A stretch of DNA of 47,066 nt from a virus. Positions 30,543 to 38,665 of the stretch are shown here, one piece after another. The stretch lies in IMG/VR virus record IMGVR_UViG_3300032668_000041, positions 1-47,066 of that record; one strand, given 5' to 3'. Position 1 is the stretch's first letter. Every line of letters begins with the position of its first letter. Under the pieces are notes generated by a model that saw only the letters and a list, made by a program, of their open reading frames with translations, was not told the DNA's origin and did not search any database. A program made the translations under genes and the position numbers.

Positions 30543-32390
30543 ATGATTACATATTTGCCTGAACCACGAGATTACCACAAATATTGGGTAATTGATATTG
30601 AGACCGAACTCATTCCAGCTAATGGGCCTATAGGGGTTCAGAAGATTTGGATGATGTGCGCTTCTCGTATGGACCAAGAAGAGGTTTATTCTTTTGTAGG
30701 ACACGAAGAGATCAGGAGGTTCTTCGATGAGCTTCGCGGCAAAGAGGTATATTTTGTCGGTCATAATGCGATTTCGTTCGACGGGCCGGTTACTGCACGA
30801 CTTGTCAATGGACTTGCTAACACTTCTAACATTGTTGATACTCTGGTTCTCAGTTACCTCTATAATCCTGCTATGCCTGGTGGCCATTCCCTTGAAGCTT
30901 GGGGTGAACGCTTCAAGTACAGTAAAGGCTCTTTTTCAGACTGGTCTGGGTACTCTAAAGAAATGGAAGTCTACTGTATCCAAGATGTGAAGTTAACTAA
31001 GAAAGTCGCCAAAGCTCTTTGGGCACGGATGAAACGCTATGGTTATAGTGAGAAGTCCTGTCAGATTGAGCATGAAATTAGAGAGGTGCTTGATGAGCAA
31101 CAGAATAACGGATGGTCATTTGACATCCCAGGCGCGCAGGCTCTTTCTTCTCTCATCCGAGCTGAGCAGTCTGACCTTGAGCCTAGTATTCGAAGTCTCT
31201 TCCCTGCGCAGCTTGAAGAACAGGGAACGTACATTAGAAGAACTAAACTTGATGGAACTGATTTTGCTTCATATGATCGACATTGTAGGGACTATCCTAA
31301 GCTCCACGACAACGGAGATGGGACGTACACAACCCTAGCTTATGAAGACTTCAACATTGGCTCACCAAAGCAACGCGTCAAACGCCTGCTGAGCCTAGGC
31401 TGGGAGCCCGTTAACTTCACTGAGAACGGTTTCCCAAAGGTTGATGAAGACACCCTTGTAGCGTTCGCAGAAGCCTCTGGACGTCGGGAAGCGCAGGCAA
31501 TCGCTGACTGGCTGGTTCTCCAAGGTCGAGCTTCAATGATTGAAGGGTGGCTGAACAACGTAAACTATGAAGACCATTGTATGCACGGCAAGGTCTTGAC
31601 ATGTGCGGCAACTACTCGTCGGATGATCCACAGTAGTCCGAACACGGCTAACATCCCCAAAGCCAAGAAGAAGGTCAAGTATGGCATTGAATGTCGACGT
31701 CTTTGGAGAGCCCGACCAGGGCGAACTCAAGTTGGAGACGATGCCTCTGGACTTGAGATGCGCATGTTTGCTCAGTATCTTAACAATCCAGAAGCAACTC
31801 TACTCTTCACCGTCGGGGACCCACATATTAACAACACTCGAAACCTCGGACTACCAGATGAGATGCGCGACCTCACGGTCAAGAATGGATTTTACGCCTA
31901 TCTGTACGGAGCTGGAGATGCTAAGCTCGGGGTCACTCTTAAACCTGAACTTCAAGGGGATGAGCGTGGACAATATGGTCGATCAGCTCGTAGCATCCTT
32001 GAGCAAGGAACTCCCGGACTTGCACGACTCGTGGCTCAGATCGGGGCAGAGTTTAGTCAGACTGGAGGAATGCTTAAGACAATCGATGGAGGGTATGTTC
32101 GATGTCCTTCGGTTCGAGCAGCACTCAACTACAAACTGCAATCTGCTGGCGCTATAGTCTGCAAGGAAGCGGCTATCATTGCTCGACGTAAAATCAGAGA
32201 GCGTGGACTTGATGCTCTTCTGGTTGGTACAATCCATGATGAGAAGCAAAATGATTGCGACACGAAAGATGCAATCGAAGTGGGCGAAGTTAACAAAGCG
32301 GCGTATGGTGAAGCCGGGGAGGTGTTGGGATTTCACGTCCCACTCACCGGAGAGTACAAACTCGGAGCCAACTGGGCAGAGTGTCACTGA
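30543..32390 (+). CDS. T7-like family A DNA polymerase
   Basis: 615 residues (T7: 704). Proofreading exonuclease motifs: DIETE (D18, E20), GHNAISFD and YCIQDVKLT. Polymerase motif A is DASGLEMRMFA; motif B runs RDLTVKNGFYAYLYGAG with the usual Arg, Lys, Tyr and Gly; motif C is IHDEKQ. All catalytic acids are present. The start ATG follows the helicase stop by one base; the ribosome site is weak, so translation is probably coupled. The thioredoxin-binding loop could not be judged. Confidence 0.95.
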   Translation: MITYLPEPRDYHKYWVIDIETELIPANGPIGVQKIWMMCASRMDQEEVYSFVGHEEIRRFFDELRGKEVYFVGHNAISFDGPVTARLVNGLANTSNIVDTLVLSYLYNPAMPGGHSLEAWGERFKYSKGSFSDWSGYSKEMEVYCIQDVKLTKKVAKALWARMKRYGYSEKSCQIEHEIREVLDEQQNNGWSFDIPGAQALSSLIRAEQSDLEPSIRSLFPAQLEEQGTYIRRTKLDGTDFASYDRHCRDYPKLHDNGDGTYTTLAYEDFNIGSPKQRVKRLLSLGWEPVNFTENGFPKVDEDTLVAFAEASGRREAQAIADWLVLQGRASMIEGWLNNVNYEDHCMHGKVLTCAATTRRMIHSSPNTANIPKAKKKVKYGIECRRLWRARPGRTQVGDDASGLEMRMFAQYLNNPEATLLFTVGDPHINNTRNLGLPDEMRDLTVKNGFYAYLYGAGDAKLGVTLKPELQGDERGQYGRSARSILEQGTPGLARLVAQIGAEFSQTGGMLKTIDGGYVRCPSVRAALNYKLQSAGAIVCKEAAIIARRKIRERGLDALLVGTIHDEKQNDCDTKDAIEVGEVNKAAYGEAGEVLGFHVPLTGEYKLGANWAECH

Positions 32391-32447
32391 CACCATCTCA
32401 CTGATGTTCGATCCGATCCCACTGGACTGGAAGCGGAGACACACACT

Positions 32448-32639
32448 ATGAGACAGGGACCAGACTACTATCAGCGCTTTGAGTGGAGGTTCAACACGCC
32501 CATCATCACAGTGCCCCTGGAGCTTGTGTCTGACTTTGAAGACAGTGCATGTGTTCAGTTCCATGACAATGGAGACGGTACATTTCATTTGAGAATATTT
32601 GACAAACTCAACGATATCGATGTTGACAAACCCGCATAG
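32448..32639 (+). CDS. Small hypothetical protein
   Basis: 63 residues (MRQGPDYYQRFEWRFNTPII, then FHDNGDGTFHLRIF). The second part resembles short beta hairpins. GGAG lies a little over ten bases upstream. The promoter for the tRNA lies at its 3' end. No family recognised. Confidence 0.6.
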   Translation: MRQGPDYYQRFEWRFNTPIITVPLELVSDFEDSACVQFHDNGDGTFHLRIFDKLNDIDVDKPA

Positions 32640-32651
32640 TCGTGGTATACT
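32623..32651 (+). promoter_or_regulatory. Sigma70 promoter upstream of the tRNA
   Basis: TTGACA (32623-32628), a 17-base spacer ending TGG, and TATACT (32646-32651). Predicted start near 32658, about 24 bases before the tRNA. It would also feed the SSB-recombination genes that follow. It overlaps the end of the preceding coding region. Confidence 0.85.
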
Positions 32652-32681
32652 TAGTAGTAAGCTGAGAACTTACACAAACAA

Positions 32682-32755
32682 GCTGACATCGTTCAACTAG
32701 TAGGACCCGTTCTTGTAAAGCGGAAATCGGGGTGCAAGTCCTCGTGTCAGCCCCA
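32682..32755 (+). tRNA. tRNA-Thr, anticodon UGU
   Basis: 74 bases. Acceptor stem GCTGACA / TGTCAGC pairs perfectly. D arm GTTC/GGAC with an AACTAGTA loop. Anticodon stem CCGTT/AGCGG with loop CTTGTAA, giving anticodon TGT (reads ACA). T arm CGGGG/CCTCG with loop TGCAAGT. The CCA end is encoded. The D-loop lacks the usual GG, and base 26 appears to be missing, so it is slightly atypical. It may supplement a rare host tRNA. Confidence 0.85.
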
Positions 32756-32790
32756 AACAAAAACAAGAAACCGAATAGGATACAAACTGA

Positions 32791-33228
32791 ATGCTAATTC
32801 AAGGTAAGGCCAAGTGGGCTAAACTCATTGGTGAGCCCGCTTGGGGCTACAAGAACCAGCACAAGGAATGGTCGGTCGATGTCTATCTGGACAACGAGAC
32901 CGTTGCGAAGCTGACGGAAGAAGGCCTGAAGCCCAAGATTAAGGACAAGGGCGAAGGTCCGTACATCTCCTTCAAGCGTAAGGAACTGAAGCAAGACGGT
33001 ACTCCGAACAAGCCCATTCGGATCGTTGATCATCACAACAATCTGTGGGGCAACAAGCGGATCGGTAATGGTTCGACTGTCAACGTCAACTTCGCTATCA
33101 ACGAATATGGCAAGGGCGAGAAGGCCGCTAACATCCTGTCACTGCAAGTGTGGGATTTGGTCAAGTACACCGGGGGTGAATTCCCCACAAAAGAAGACGA
33201 TGAAAACTGGGAAAAGGACGCCGCGTAA
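32791..33228 (+). CDS. Single-stranded DNA-binding protein, T7 gp2.5-like
   Basis: 145 residues. Layout resembles gp2.5: an N-terminal strand region (AKWAKLIGEPAWGYKN), a basic beta middle (YISFKRKELKQDG), then IRIVDHHNNLW, GNGSTVNVNFAINEY and a final acidic tail (KEDDENWEKD) that would contact polymerase and helicase. It is shorter than T7 gp2.5 (232). It is encoded between polymerase and exonuclease, as expected for a replication SSB. Family call is by layout and order. Confidence 0.75.
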   Translation: MLIQGKAKWAKLIGEPAWGYKNQHKEWSVDVYLDNETVAKLTEEGLKPKIKDKGEGPYISFKRKELKQDGTPNKPIRIVDHHNNLWGNKRIGNGSTVNVNFAINEYGKGEKAANILSLQVWDLVKYTGGEFPTKEDDENWEKDAA

Positions 33229-33401
33229 TGCTGCAAATCGTTCTGGAAATCTTCGCCGTCATCGTCGCCTTTGGCGGTGGTGTTCTGGTTGGTGCTCATA
33301 ACGTAATTACCGTTGACGATGCGATCAAGACTGTCAACACTGCTGAGGCGCAAGCCGTTGCCGTGCTGACTAAGATTGGCGCACACAAGGCTGCTGCGTG
33401 A
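33228..33401 (+). CDS. Small single-span membrane protein
   Basis: 57 residues. It starts inside the stop of the SSB gene (TAATG). One hydrophobic stretch (IVLEIFAVIVAFGGGVLVGA, residues 4-23) followed by a helical tail rich in Ala and Val. The stop overlaps the GTG start of the exonuclease gene (GTGA). Function is unknown; the tight coupling supports that it is real. Confidence 0.65.
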   Translation: MLQIVLEIFAVIVAFGGGVLVGAHNVITVDDAIKTVNTAEAQAVAVLTKIGAHKAAA

Positions 33402-34255
33402 ACGAAGAACACCCGTTAGTCACATCGATCTATCGGGTGATGACTGAAGGAGCTGATCTGACTGAGGACCAAGTCGAGAACTTCGGCAAGGAACTTAGTC
33501 AGATCATCTTTCAACGTCTCACCGAGAAGAGGGACAGGCCCTTTACCCTTAGGATGTCTAACCTAGGTAAGGGTGCCCGTCAGCTCTGGTACGAGAGGAA
33601 GTATGGAAATGTCGAGAAGTTTGAAGGCAAAACTCTTATCAAGTTCCTCATTGGTGACATTACCGAACATCTTCTTCTCTTCCTCGCAGAGGTGGGCGGC
33701 CATTCTGTCACGCATAAGCAAATGGAAGTGGCTGTCGACGGAGTTAAGGGCCATATCGACGCGGACATCGACGGAGTAACCGTTGACGCGAAGTCCGCTT
33801 CGGCTCACGCTTTCAGAAAGTTCAAAGATCGTACCTTGGCTGACAACGATAGCTTTGGGTACATTGAGCAGCTTTCTGGTTATTGCATTGCCCGTGATAC
33901 TGACGGTGCTTTTCTTGCGATGGACAAAGTCACCGGAGAGCTCACTGTTTATCCGTTAAGCAGGGAGGAAGCCGGTCAACTAGACATCCATGGCAGGATC
34001 GCGTATCTGAAGGAAGTGGTACACTCAGACGTTATCCCCGATAGATGTTATCCTGATGAACCCGAAGGTGCATCCGGTAATCGGAAGCTTGGTGTCAACT
34101 GTTCGTACTGTCAGTCCAAAGATAAGTGCTGGGAGGACGCGAATGGGGGCCTTGGACTACGGACTTTCTTGTACTCAAGAGGGCCAGTATTCCTGACTCA
34201 CGTCGCCAAAGAGCCTAAGGTGTATGAGTCGGTTCAATTCCCGACAAAAGAATAG
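33398..34255 (+). CDS. PD-(D/E)XK exonuclease (RecB/Cas4-like)
   Basis: 285 residues from a GTG start. The nuclease core is GHIDADIDGVTVDAKSAS (the D and D-x-K of the PD-(D/E)XK fold) with a following QLSGYC helix. A C-terminal cysteine cluster (NCSYCQSKDKCW) plus earlier Cys residues could hold an iron-sulfur cluster, as in Cas4/AddB-type nucleases. It probably replaces T7 gp6 exonuclease in host DNA breakdown and recombination with the SSB and endonuclease I. Confidence 0.8.
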   Translation: MNEEHPLVTSIYRVMTEGADLTEDQVENFGKELSQIIFQRLTEKRDRPFTLRMSNLGKGARQLWYERKYGNVEKFEGKTLIKFLIGDITEHLLLFLAEVGGHSVTHKQMEVAVDGVKGHIDADIDGVTVDAKSASAHAFRKFKDRTLADNDSFGYIEQLSGYCIARDTDGAFLAMDKVTGELTVYPLSREEAGQLDIHGRIAYLKEVVHSDVIPDRCYPDEPEGASGNRKLGVNCSYCQSKDKCWEDANGGLGLRTFLYSRGPVFLTHVAKEPKVYESVQFPTKE

Positions 34256-34299
34256 TCGCCTCTATCGCGGCAATAAGAACACTAGAAGGAGAATGAACT

Positions 34300-34551
34300 A
34301 TGGATAATGACAACATCGTGAAGTTCGGTACTGTCGAAGGCGGCAAGCCCGCAGAAGACGACATCCCGATGAACGATTATGTGATCGTGGACAACCACGG
34401 TCGTGAGTATTACCACACGGGCTTTCTGCTGTTCACTAGTCAGTGCGTAGCCATCATGCAAGGGCGTGGCGGCCACACTGTTCCTGTCTTTATGATGCCT
34501 CTTTCCAATCTCAGCATGGTTGAGGTCCTTGACGACGAGGAAGTCAACTAA
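34300..34551 (+). CDS. Hypothetical protein
   Basis: 83 residues, acidic (MDNDNIVKFGTVEGGKPAED), with a beta-rich middle (YVIVDNHGREYYHTGFLLF) and an acidic end (LDDEEVN). GGAG lies ten bases before the ATG. It sits between the exonuclease and endonuclease I genes. No family recognised. Confidence 0.7.
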   Translation: MDNDNIVKFGTVEGGKPAEDDIPMNDYVIVDNHGREYYHTGFLLFTSQCVAIMQGRGGHTVPVFMMPLSNLSMVEVLDDEEVN

Positions 34552-34556
34552 ACCAT

Positions 34557-34907
34557 ATGGCTTTGAAGAGTGGTCTTGAACGGGCCATCGACGCCAACCT
34601 GAGGTCTCGTGGGATTAAGTTCACCTACGAGACCTTGGAGTTGCCCTACATCCTCCACGGTACATATCATCCGGACTTCATACTTCCGAATGGTATTATC
34701 GTGGAGGCTAAGGGCCTCCTCGACAGAGAGAGTAAGCGTAAGATGATCGCGGTCAAGAAGCAGCACCCCGAGTTAGATATTAGGTTCGTCTTCCAAGAGG
34801 CGGACAAGAAAGTTCCGAGGACAAAGCAGACCCATGGACAATGGGCCACCCGTAATGGGTACACGTGGGCCGAGGGATTGGTTCCGGAGGAATGGATAAA
34901 TGAGTAA
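34557..34907 (+). CDS. Endonuclease I (Holliday-junction resolvase), T7 gp3-like
   Basis: 116 residues. SGLERAIDANLRSRGIKFTY at the start, YHPDFILPNGIIVEAKG in the middle (the catalytic acidic residues and Lys of the gp3 fold), QHPELDIRFVF, and an ending WAEGLVPEEWINE match T7 endonuclease I closely along its length. It cuts branched DNA before packaging and helps degrade host DNA. It overlaps the next gene by 8 bases. Confidence 0.9.
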   Translation: MALKSGLERAIDANLRSRGIKFTYETLELPYILHGTYHPDFILPNGIIVEAKGLLDRESKRKMIAVKKQHPELDIRFVFQEADKKVPRTKQTHGQWATRNGYTWAEGLVPEEWINE

Positions 34908-35607
34908 AGTCCTAGTCCTTGACATCGAATGGAGCCCGGCTAAAGCTTACGTCTGGCGCATGTTCGACGAGAACATTTCACCTGATCAGTTGATCGATCC
35001 AGGTGGTCTCCTGTGCTTCTGTGCACACTGGGTTGGGTCTAAGGAATTCATGTTCTTCAGTGAGTGGACCGACGGCAAGCATGTGATGGCTGAGGCCCTC
35101 CGTGAGTTGTTGGACGAGGCTGATGCCGTTGTGGGCTACAACTCAAACAAGTACGATCTGCCCAAGATCAAGGGCCACCTTCTGCTGGAGGGCCTTAAGC
35201 CGTTTGCCCCTCCGACCTCAATCGACCTGATCAAGACTGTCAAAGGCCTTGGTTTCGTAATGAACCGGCTAGCTTATATAGCCCCTCTTCTGAACATCGG
35301 AAACAAGATGAAACACGAAGGGTTCATGCTTTGGAGGTCTGTCCTAGACGGAGACGGGAGGGCACAGGCCCGGATGAAGAAGTATTGCATCCAAGACGTT
35401 AAGGTCACGCTTGCTCTTTACAACAAGATCAAGCCGTACATCCTGAACCATCCTCATCTCGGGGATGACAAGGGGGCCTGTTCAGTCTGTGGATCAGATC
35501 ATCTTCAGTCTCGTGGGTATCGTCGTACCAAATACTTCAAGACACAACGCTTCCAGTGTATGGACTGCGGTGGCTGGCAGACAGGTGCGAGGACTAAAAT
35601 TGGTTGA
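34900..35607 (+). CDS. DnaQ-like 3'-5' exonuclease with C-terminal zinc ribbon
   Basis: 235 residues. RNase H-fold exonuclease motifs: LDIEWSP (D, E), GYNSNKYDLPKI (Exo II) and YCIQDVKVTL (Exo III). After about residue 190 comes a zinc ribbon with CSVCG and CMDCG. Similar predicted exonucleases (YprB/RNase_H_2-like) occur in phage replication blocks. A separate proofreading or host-nucleic-acid trimming role is possible, as the polymerase already has its own exonuclease. Confidence 0.8.
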   Translation: MSKVLVLDIEWSPAKAYVWRMFDENISPDQLIDPGGLLCFCAHWVGSKEFMFFSEWTDGKHVMAEALRELLDEADAVVGYNSNKYDLPKIKGHLLLEGLKPFAPPTSIDLIKTVKGLGFVMNRLAYIAPLLNIGNKMKHEGFMLWRSVLDGDGRAQARMKKYCIQDVKVTLALYNKIKPYILNHPHLGDDKGACSVCGSDHLQSRGYRRTKYFKTQRFQCMDCGGWQTGARTKIG

Positions 35608-35755
35608 CGAAGACGCAGTTGACACTTTGTTGTCGTTCCTTGATGAACGCTTCACCCCAGAGGAACTAACGGAGTTACTGGGCATCACAAACGATGATAT
35701 CTTTGATCGGTTCCGTGACAAGATTTTGGAATACGATTGGGAAGAATACCTGTAA
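35600..35755 (+). CDS. Small acidic helical protein
   Basis: 51 residues from a TTG start with GAGGA six to seven bases upstream, beginning VDEDAVDTLLSFLDERF after the initiator. Mostly helix, with an LTELLGITNDDIFDRF segment. It overlaps the exonuclease stop by 8 bases, and its TAA overlaps the next ATG. The frame is open further upstream but reads as non-coding there. Confidence 0.65.
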   Translation: MVDEDAVDTLLSFLDERFTPEELTELLGITNDDIFDRFRDKILEYDWEEYL

Positions 35756-36078
35756 TGGGACCATGTGCAAAGCAGACGGTAACTTGTACGCTCATCGCTC
35801 TAGATGGTGAGAGGTTCGTTGGAACCAATGCTTGCATGAACTCTCAAGCTGTGTGCCCTAGGGGTCCAGGTGAAGGATACGAGAAGTGTCACTCCATCTG
35901 TGCACAACTAGGGCACGCAGAAGAGCAGGTCCTGCAACGGGCGGGTTCTAAAGCATTTGGAGCAAGGGTGTATATTGAAGGCCACACTTGGTGTTGCCAG
36001 TCTTGCCAGATCAAACTATTCGAAAGTGGCGTTGAGGCGCTAACAATAGGAGCACCACCATATGCTGGTTGTGAATAG
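35755..36078 (+). CDS. Cytidine/deoxycytidylate deaminase-like enzyme
   Basis: 107 residues from the ATG in TAATG. The zinc motif is GHAEEQ (H-A-E) with the second Cys pair in CCQSCQ (C-x-x-C), in the fold order of CDA/dCMP deaminases. An extra Cys-rich segment (CMNSQAVCPR, EKCHSICAQ) may bind a second zinc. It would deaminate dCMP or a related base and supply dUMP for ThyX. It overlaps the next gene by 17 bases. Confidence 0.8.
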   Translation: MGPCAKQTVTCTLIALDGERFVGTNACMNSQAVCPRGPGEGYEKCHSICAQLGHAEEQVLQRAGSKAFGARVYIEGHTWCCQSCQIKLFESGVEALTIGAPPYAGCE

Positions 36079-36370
36079 CAAAGCACGAAAGGGCACACCG
36101 ATCTTCTCGGGTGTCCTGCGATACTTCCCTCTGGCACTCGCAGCAGTCGCGAGGGTGTCGAAGGCGGGGAACGACAAACACAATCCTGGAGAACCTCTAC
36201 ACTGGGCTCGGGAGAAGTCAACGGACCATGGGGACTGTATTATCAGGCATCAGATCGACTTCGATATTATCGAGAGTGAGACCAATGAATACCACGCTGC
36301 TTTGGTGGCTTGGCGAGCACTTGCTCAACTCGAGCTACTCGAAGAGAAGCGAAATGACTCTGCTAGTTGA
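36062..36370 (+). CDS. dATP/dGTP diphosphohydrolase-like protein
   Basis: 102 residues. GVLRYFPLALAAVARVS, HNPGEPLHWAREKSTDHGD, RH and HAALVAWRALAQLEL match the short all-alpha family annotated as dATP/dGTP diphosphohydrolase N-terminal domain (DUF5664). The acidic and His residues in the HWAREKSTDH region would bind metal. It may trim purine dNTPs. Related enzymes help phages that replace adenine by diaminopurine, but no PurZ is present here. AGGAG lies nine bases before the ATG. Confidence 0.7.
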   Translation: MLVVNSKARKGTPIFSGVLRYFPLALAAVARVSKAGNDKHNPGEPLHWAREKSTDHGDCIIRHQIDFDIIESETNEYHAALVAWRALAQLELLEEKRNDSAS

Positions 36371-36596
36371 TCCACCGTCTGGTTGGCAGTATGGATTTCC
36401 AGCAGAACTACAAGCGGACTATCCCGCACAACTCCGGGCTGCTGGATACCCTGAAAGGGACATTCAGTTTGCCTTAGAGCACTCACGATTTATCGGAACG
36501 CAGGAAGAACTCCATGGTTGGTATGAGCAAGCTGGATTTGAAGGATCGGAGACGACAACGCAGACGGAACCACGTAGCAAAGGACTTGAAGACTGA
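36354..36596 (+). CDS. Hypothetical protein
   Basis: 80 residues starting MTLLVDPPSGWQYGFPAELQ. Hydrophilic, helical in the second half (IGTQEELHGWYEQAGFEG), with no recognised family. It overlaps the diphosphohydrolase gene by 17 bases. Its TGA stop overlaps the CTG start of the next small gene (CTGA). Confidence 0.65.
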   Translation: MTLLVDPPSGWQYGFPAELQADYPAQLRAAGYPERDIQFALEHSRFIGTQEELHGWYEQAGFEGSETTTQTEPRSKGLED

Positions 36597-36745
36597 CAAA
36601 TACAGACAAAAAATCATTCCTAGTAAACGACAAAAAGAGACACAAATATCAGATGACGAGGAAACAGATTATTAACCAATTTGAGCAAATCGTAACAGCT
36701 ATCATGCTTCTTCGTTTTCAGATGGAGAAGAAGTTCGGTGAATGA
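36593..36745 (+). CDS. Small basic protein with CTG start
   Basis: 50 residues if started at CTG 36593, beginning MTNTDKKSFL with CTG read as Met. AAAGGA ends eight bases upstream. The CTGA overlap with the previous stop copies the ATGA coupling used elsewhere in this genome. The first in-frame ATG (36652) has no ribosome site and would leave 30 residues. The body is a basic helix (MTRKQIINQFEQIVTA). It overlaps the RNR start. No family recognised. Confidence 0.6.
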   Translation: MTNTDKKSFLVNDKKRHKYQMTRKQIINQFEQIVTAIMLLRFQMEKKFGE

Positions 36746-38609
36746 CTATCAGAAGTTCATCGCTTACTCTCGATACAGTAGGTGGCTTGAAGAAGAAAAT
36801 CGGCGAGAGAACTGGGATGAAGTTATAAGTCGCTATTGTACTTGGATGTCTAATCATGTTGGTATTCAGGACGCAAAACTTTGGGCTGAGCTAAGGTCAG
36901 CTATCTACAACCTTGAAGTTATGCCATCTATGCGTTGCTTGATGACTGCAGGTCCTGCCTTGAGTCGAACTCATGTTGCTGGTTACAATTGTGCTTATCT
37001 TACGGTAGACAGTTTGCGAGCCTTTGATGAGACTATGTATATCTTGATGTGTGGTACAGGAGTTGGTTTCTCCGTCGAGCACCAGTACGTAGATAAGCTT
37101 CCAGTTGTGAAAGATCTGATACAGACTGAACAGCCAACCGTTGTTGTTGCAGACAGTAAAGAAGGTTGGTCAAATGCTTTACGGTCTTTTATTAGTTATC
37201 TGTACCATGGCTACCAACCAAAGTGGGACACTAGCAAGGTACGACCTGCGGGAGCTCGACTCAAGACTTTTGGCGGGCGTGCTTCAGGACCCCAACCACT
37301 CGAAGGTTTGTTCATCTTCATTACTCAAATACTCGACAAAGTCAGGGGACGGAAACTAACTTCTCTCGAATGTCATGATATTATGTGTAAGATCGCTGAT
37401 GTAGTCGTTGTGGGTGGTGTTCGAAGATCAGCGATGATTAGTCTTTCAGACTTGGAAGACACTAAGATGCGGGCCGCAAAACGCGGAGAATGGTGGTCTG
37501 ATGAGGGACAAAGAGGACTTGCTAATAACAGTGCTGTATACGTGGGACGACCAACCATCGGAGAATTTATTCGAGAGTGGCAGTCGTTGTACGAGAGCAA
37601 GAACGGGGAACGCGGAATATTTAATCGTGAGGCGTCTCTGCGACAAGCTCAACGAAATGGACGACGAGACACTAATCACAAGTTTGGGACAAATCCCTGT
37701 AGTGAAATCATTCTTCGACCAAATCAATTTTGCAACCTGTCCGAAGTCGTCATCAGAGCTGGAGATAATCTTCAGAGCTTGGAGCGAAAAGTACGACTTG
37801 CAACAATACTCGGAACTTTTCAATCCACGCTTACTGACTTTAAATATCTACGACCTATTTGGAAGACGAACACCGAGGAAGAACACCTACTCGGAGTTAG
37901 CCTCACCGGAGTCTTTGATCACCCCGAGCTTGCCTTTCGACCAGATTGGCTGGAACGACTAAAAGAGGTTGCAATTGATACGAATAAAGAATACTCTGAA
38001 TTGCTTGGCATACAGCCTTCTGTCGCTGTCACTTGTATTAAACCTTCGGGTACAGTCTCCCAGTTGGTGGACAGCGCTAGTGGCCTTCATCCTCGGCATA
38101 GTCGTTACTATGTACGAACTGTACGAGGAGACAAGAAAGACCCCATAACTAAATTCATGATCGATCAAGGGATACCCTATGAACCTGATATCACTAAGCC
38201 CGATGATACGGTCGTCTTCAGTTTCCCACAGAAAGCACCTGATGGTGCTCTATGCCGCAGTGATCTGGGGGCTGTGGATCACCTTGAGCTTTGGAGGGTA
38301 GCACAAAAATATTGGTGTGAACACAAACCCTCCGTCACGATTAGCGTGAAAGAGAATGAATGGTTGGATATCGGGGCTTGGGTTTGGAGAAACTTTGACG
38401 TAGTCTCTGGGGTATCCTTCCTCCCATATAGTGAACACACCTATAAGCAGGCTCCTTATCAAGAGATCACTGCTGAAGAGTACGATGAATGGACACAAAA
38501 AATGCCCCAAGCAATCGCCTGGGACATGTTGAGTGACTATGAGTCAGAAGACACAACTACGGGAAGTCAAGAGTACGCTTGTACATCTGGTTTCTGTGAA
38601 ATAGTCTGA
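36738..38609 (+). CDS. Class II (adenosylcobalamin-dependent) ribonucleotide reductase
   Basis: 623 residues from a GTG start with GGAG ten bases upstream. Catalytic signature NPCSEI holds the thiyl-radical Cys; the first redox Cys is in AGYNCAYL; another Cys is in the CNLSEV segment; the C-terminal redox pair is CTSGFC, nine residues from the end. Length and layout match the monomeric class II enzyme. It needs B12 from the host and makes dNTPs with or without oxygen. It is the last gene of the rightward arm. Confidence 0.9.
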   Translation: MNDYQKFIAYSRYSRWLEEENRRENWDEVISRYCTWMSNHVGIQDAKLWAELRSAIYNLEVMPSMRCLMTAGPALSRTHVAGYNCAYLTVDSLRAFDETMYILMCGTGVGFSVEHQYVDKLPVVKDLIQTEQPTVVVADSKEGWSNALRSFISYLYHGYQPKWDTSKVRPAGARLKTFGGRASGPQPLEGLFIFITQILDKVRGRKLTSLECHDIMCKIADVVVVGGVRRSAMISLSDLEDTKMRAAKRGEWWSDEGQRGLANNSAVYVGRPTIGEFIREWQSLYESKNGERGIFNREASLRQAQRNGRRDTNHKFGTNPCSEIILRPNQFCNLSEVVIRAGDNLQSLERKVRLATILGTFQSTLTDFKYLRPIWKTNTEEEHLLGVSLTGVFDHPELAFRPDWLERLKEVAIDTNKEYSELLGIQPSVAVTCIKPSGTVSQLVDSASGLHPRHSRYYVRTVRGDKKDPITKFMIDQGIPYEPDITKPDDTVVFSFPQKAPDGALCRSDLGAVDHLELWRVAQKYWCEHKPSVTISVKENEWLDIGAWVWRNFDVVSGVSFLPYSEHTYKQAPYQEITAEEYDEWTQKMPQAIAWDMLSDYESEDTTTGSQEYACTSGFCEIV

Positions 38610-38629
38610 CAGCAAGCGCCGCAGACATT

Positions 38630-38665
38630 AAAGACCCCTAAGAGTGATCTTAGGGGTCTTTTTTT
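38630..38665. terminator. Strong bidirectional terminator between the two arms
   Basis: A perfect 14-base stem (AAAGACCCCTAAGA 38630-38643, TCTTAGGGGTCTTT 38648-38661), loop GTGA, and Ts to 38665 on the plus strand. On the minus strand the hairpin ends in TTTAATG, so it is weaker that way. It lies 20 bases after the RNR stop and at the stop of the leftward gene, as expected where the arms converge. Confidence 0.92.

Noticed and set aside
36062-36370. Evidence for a diaminopurine (Z) genome from the dATP/dGTP diphosphohydrolase
   Set aside because: No PurZ-like adenylosuccinate synthetase was found, and the polymerase is of T7 type, so the full pathway is missing.
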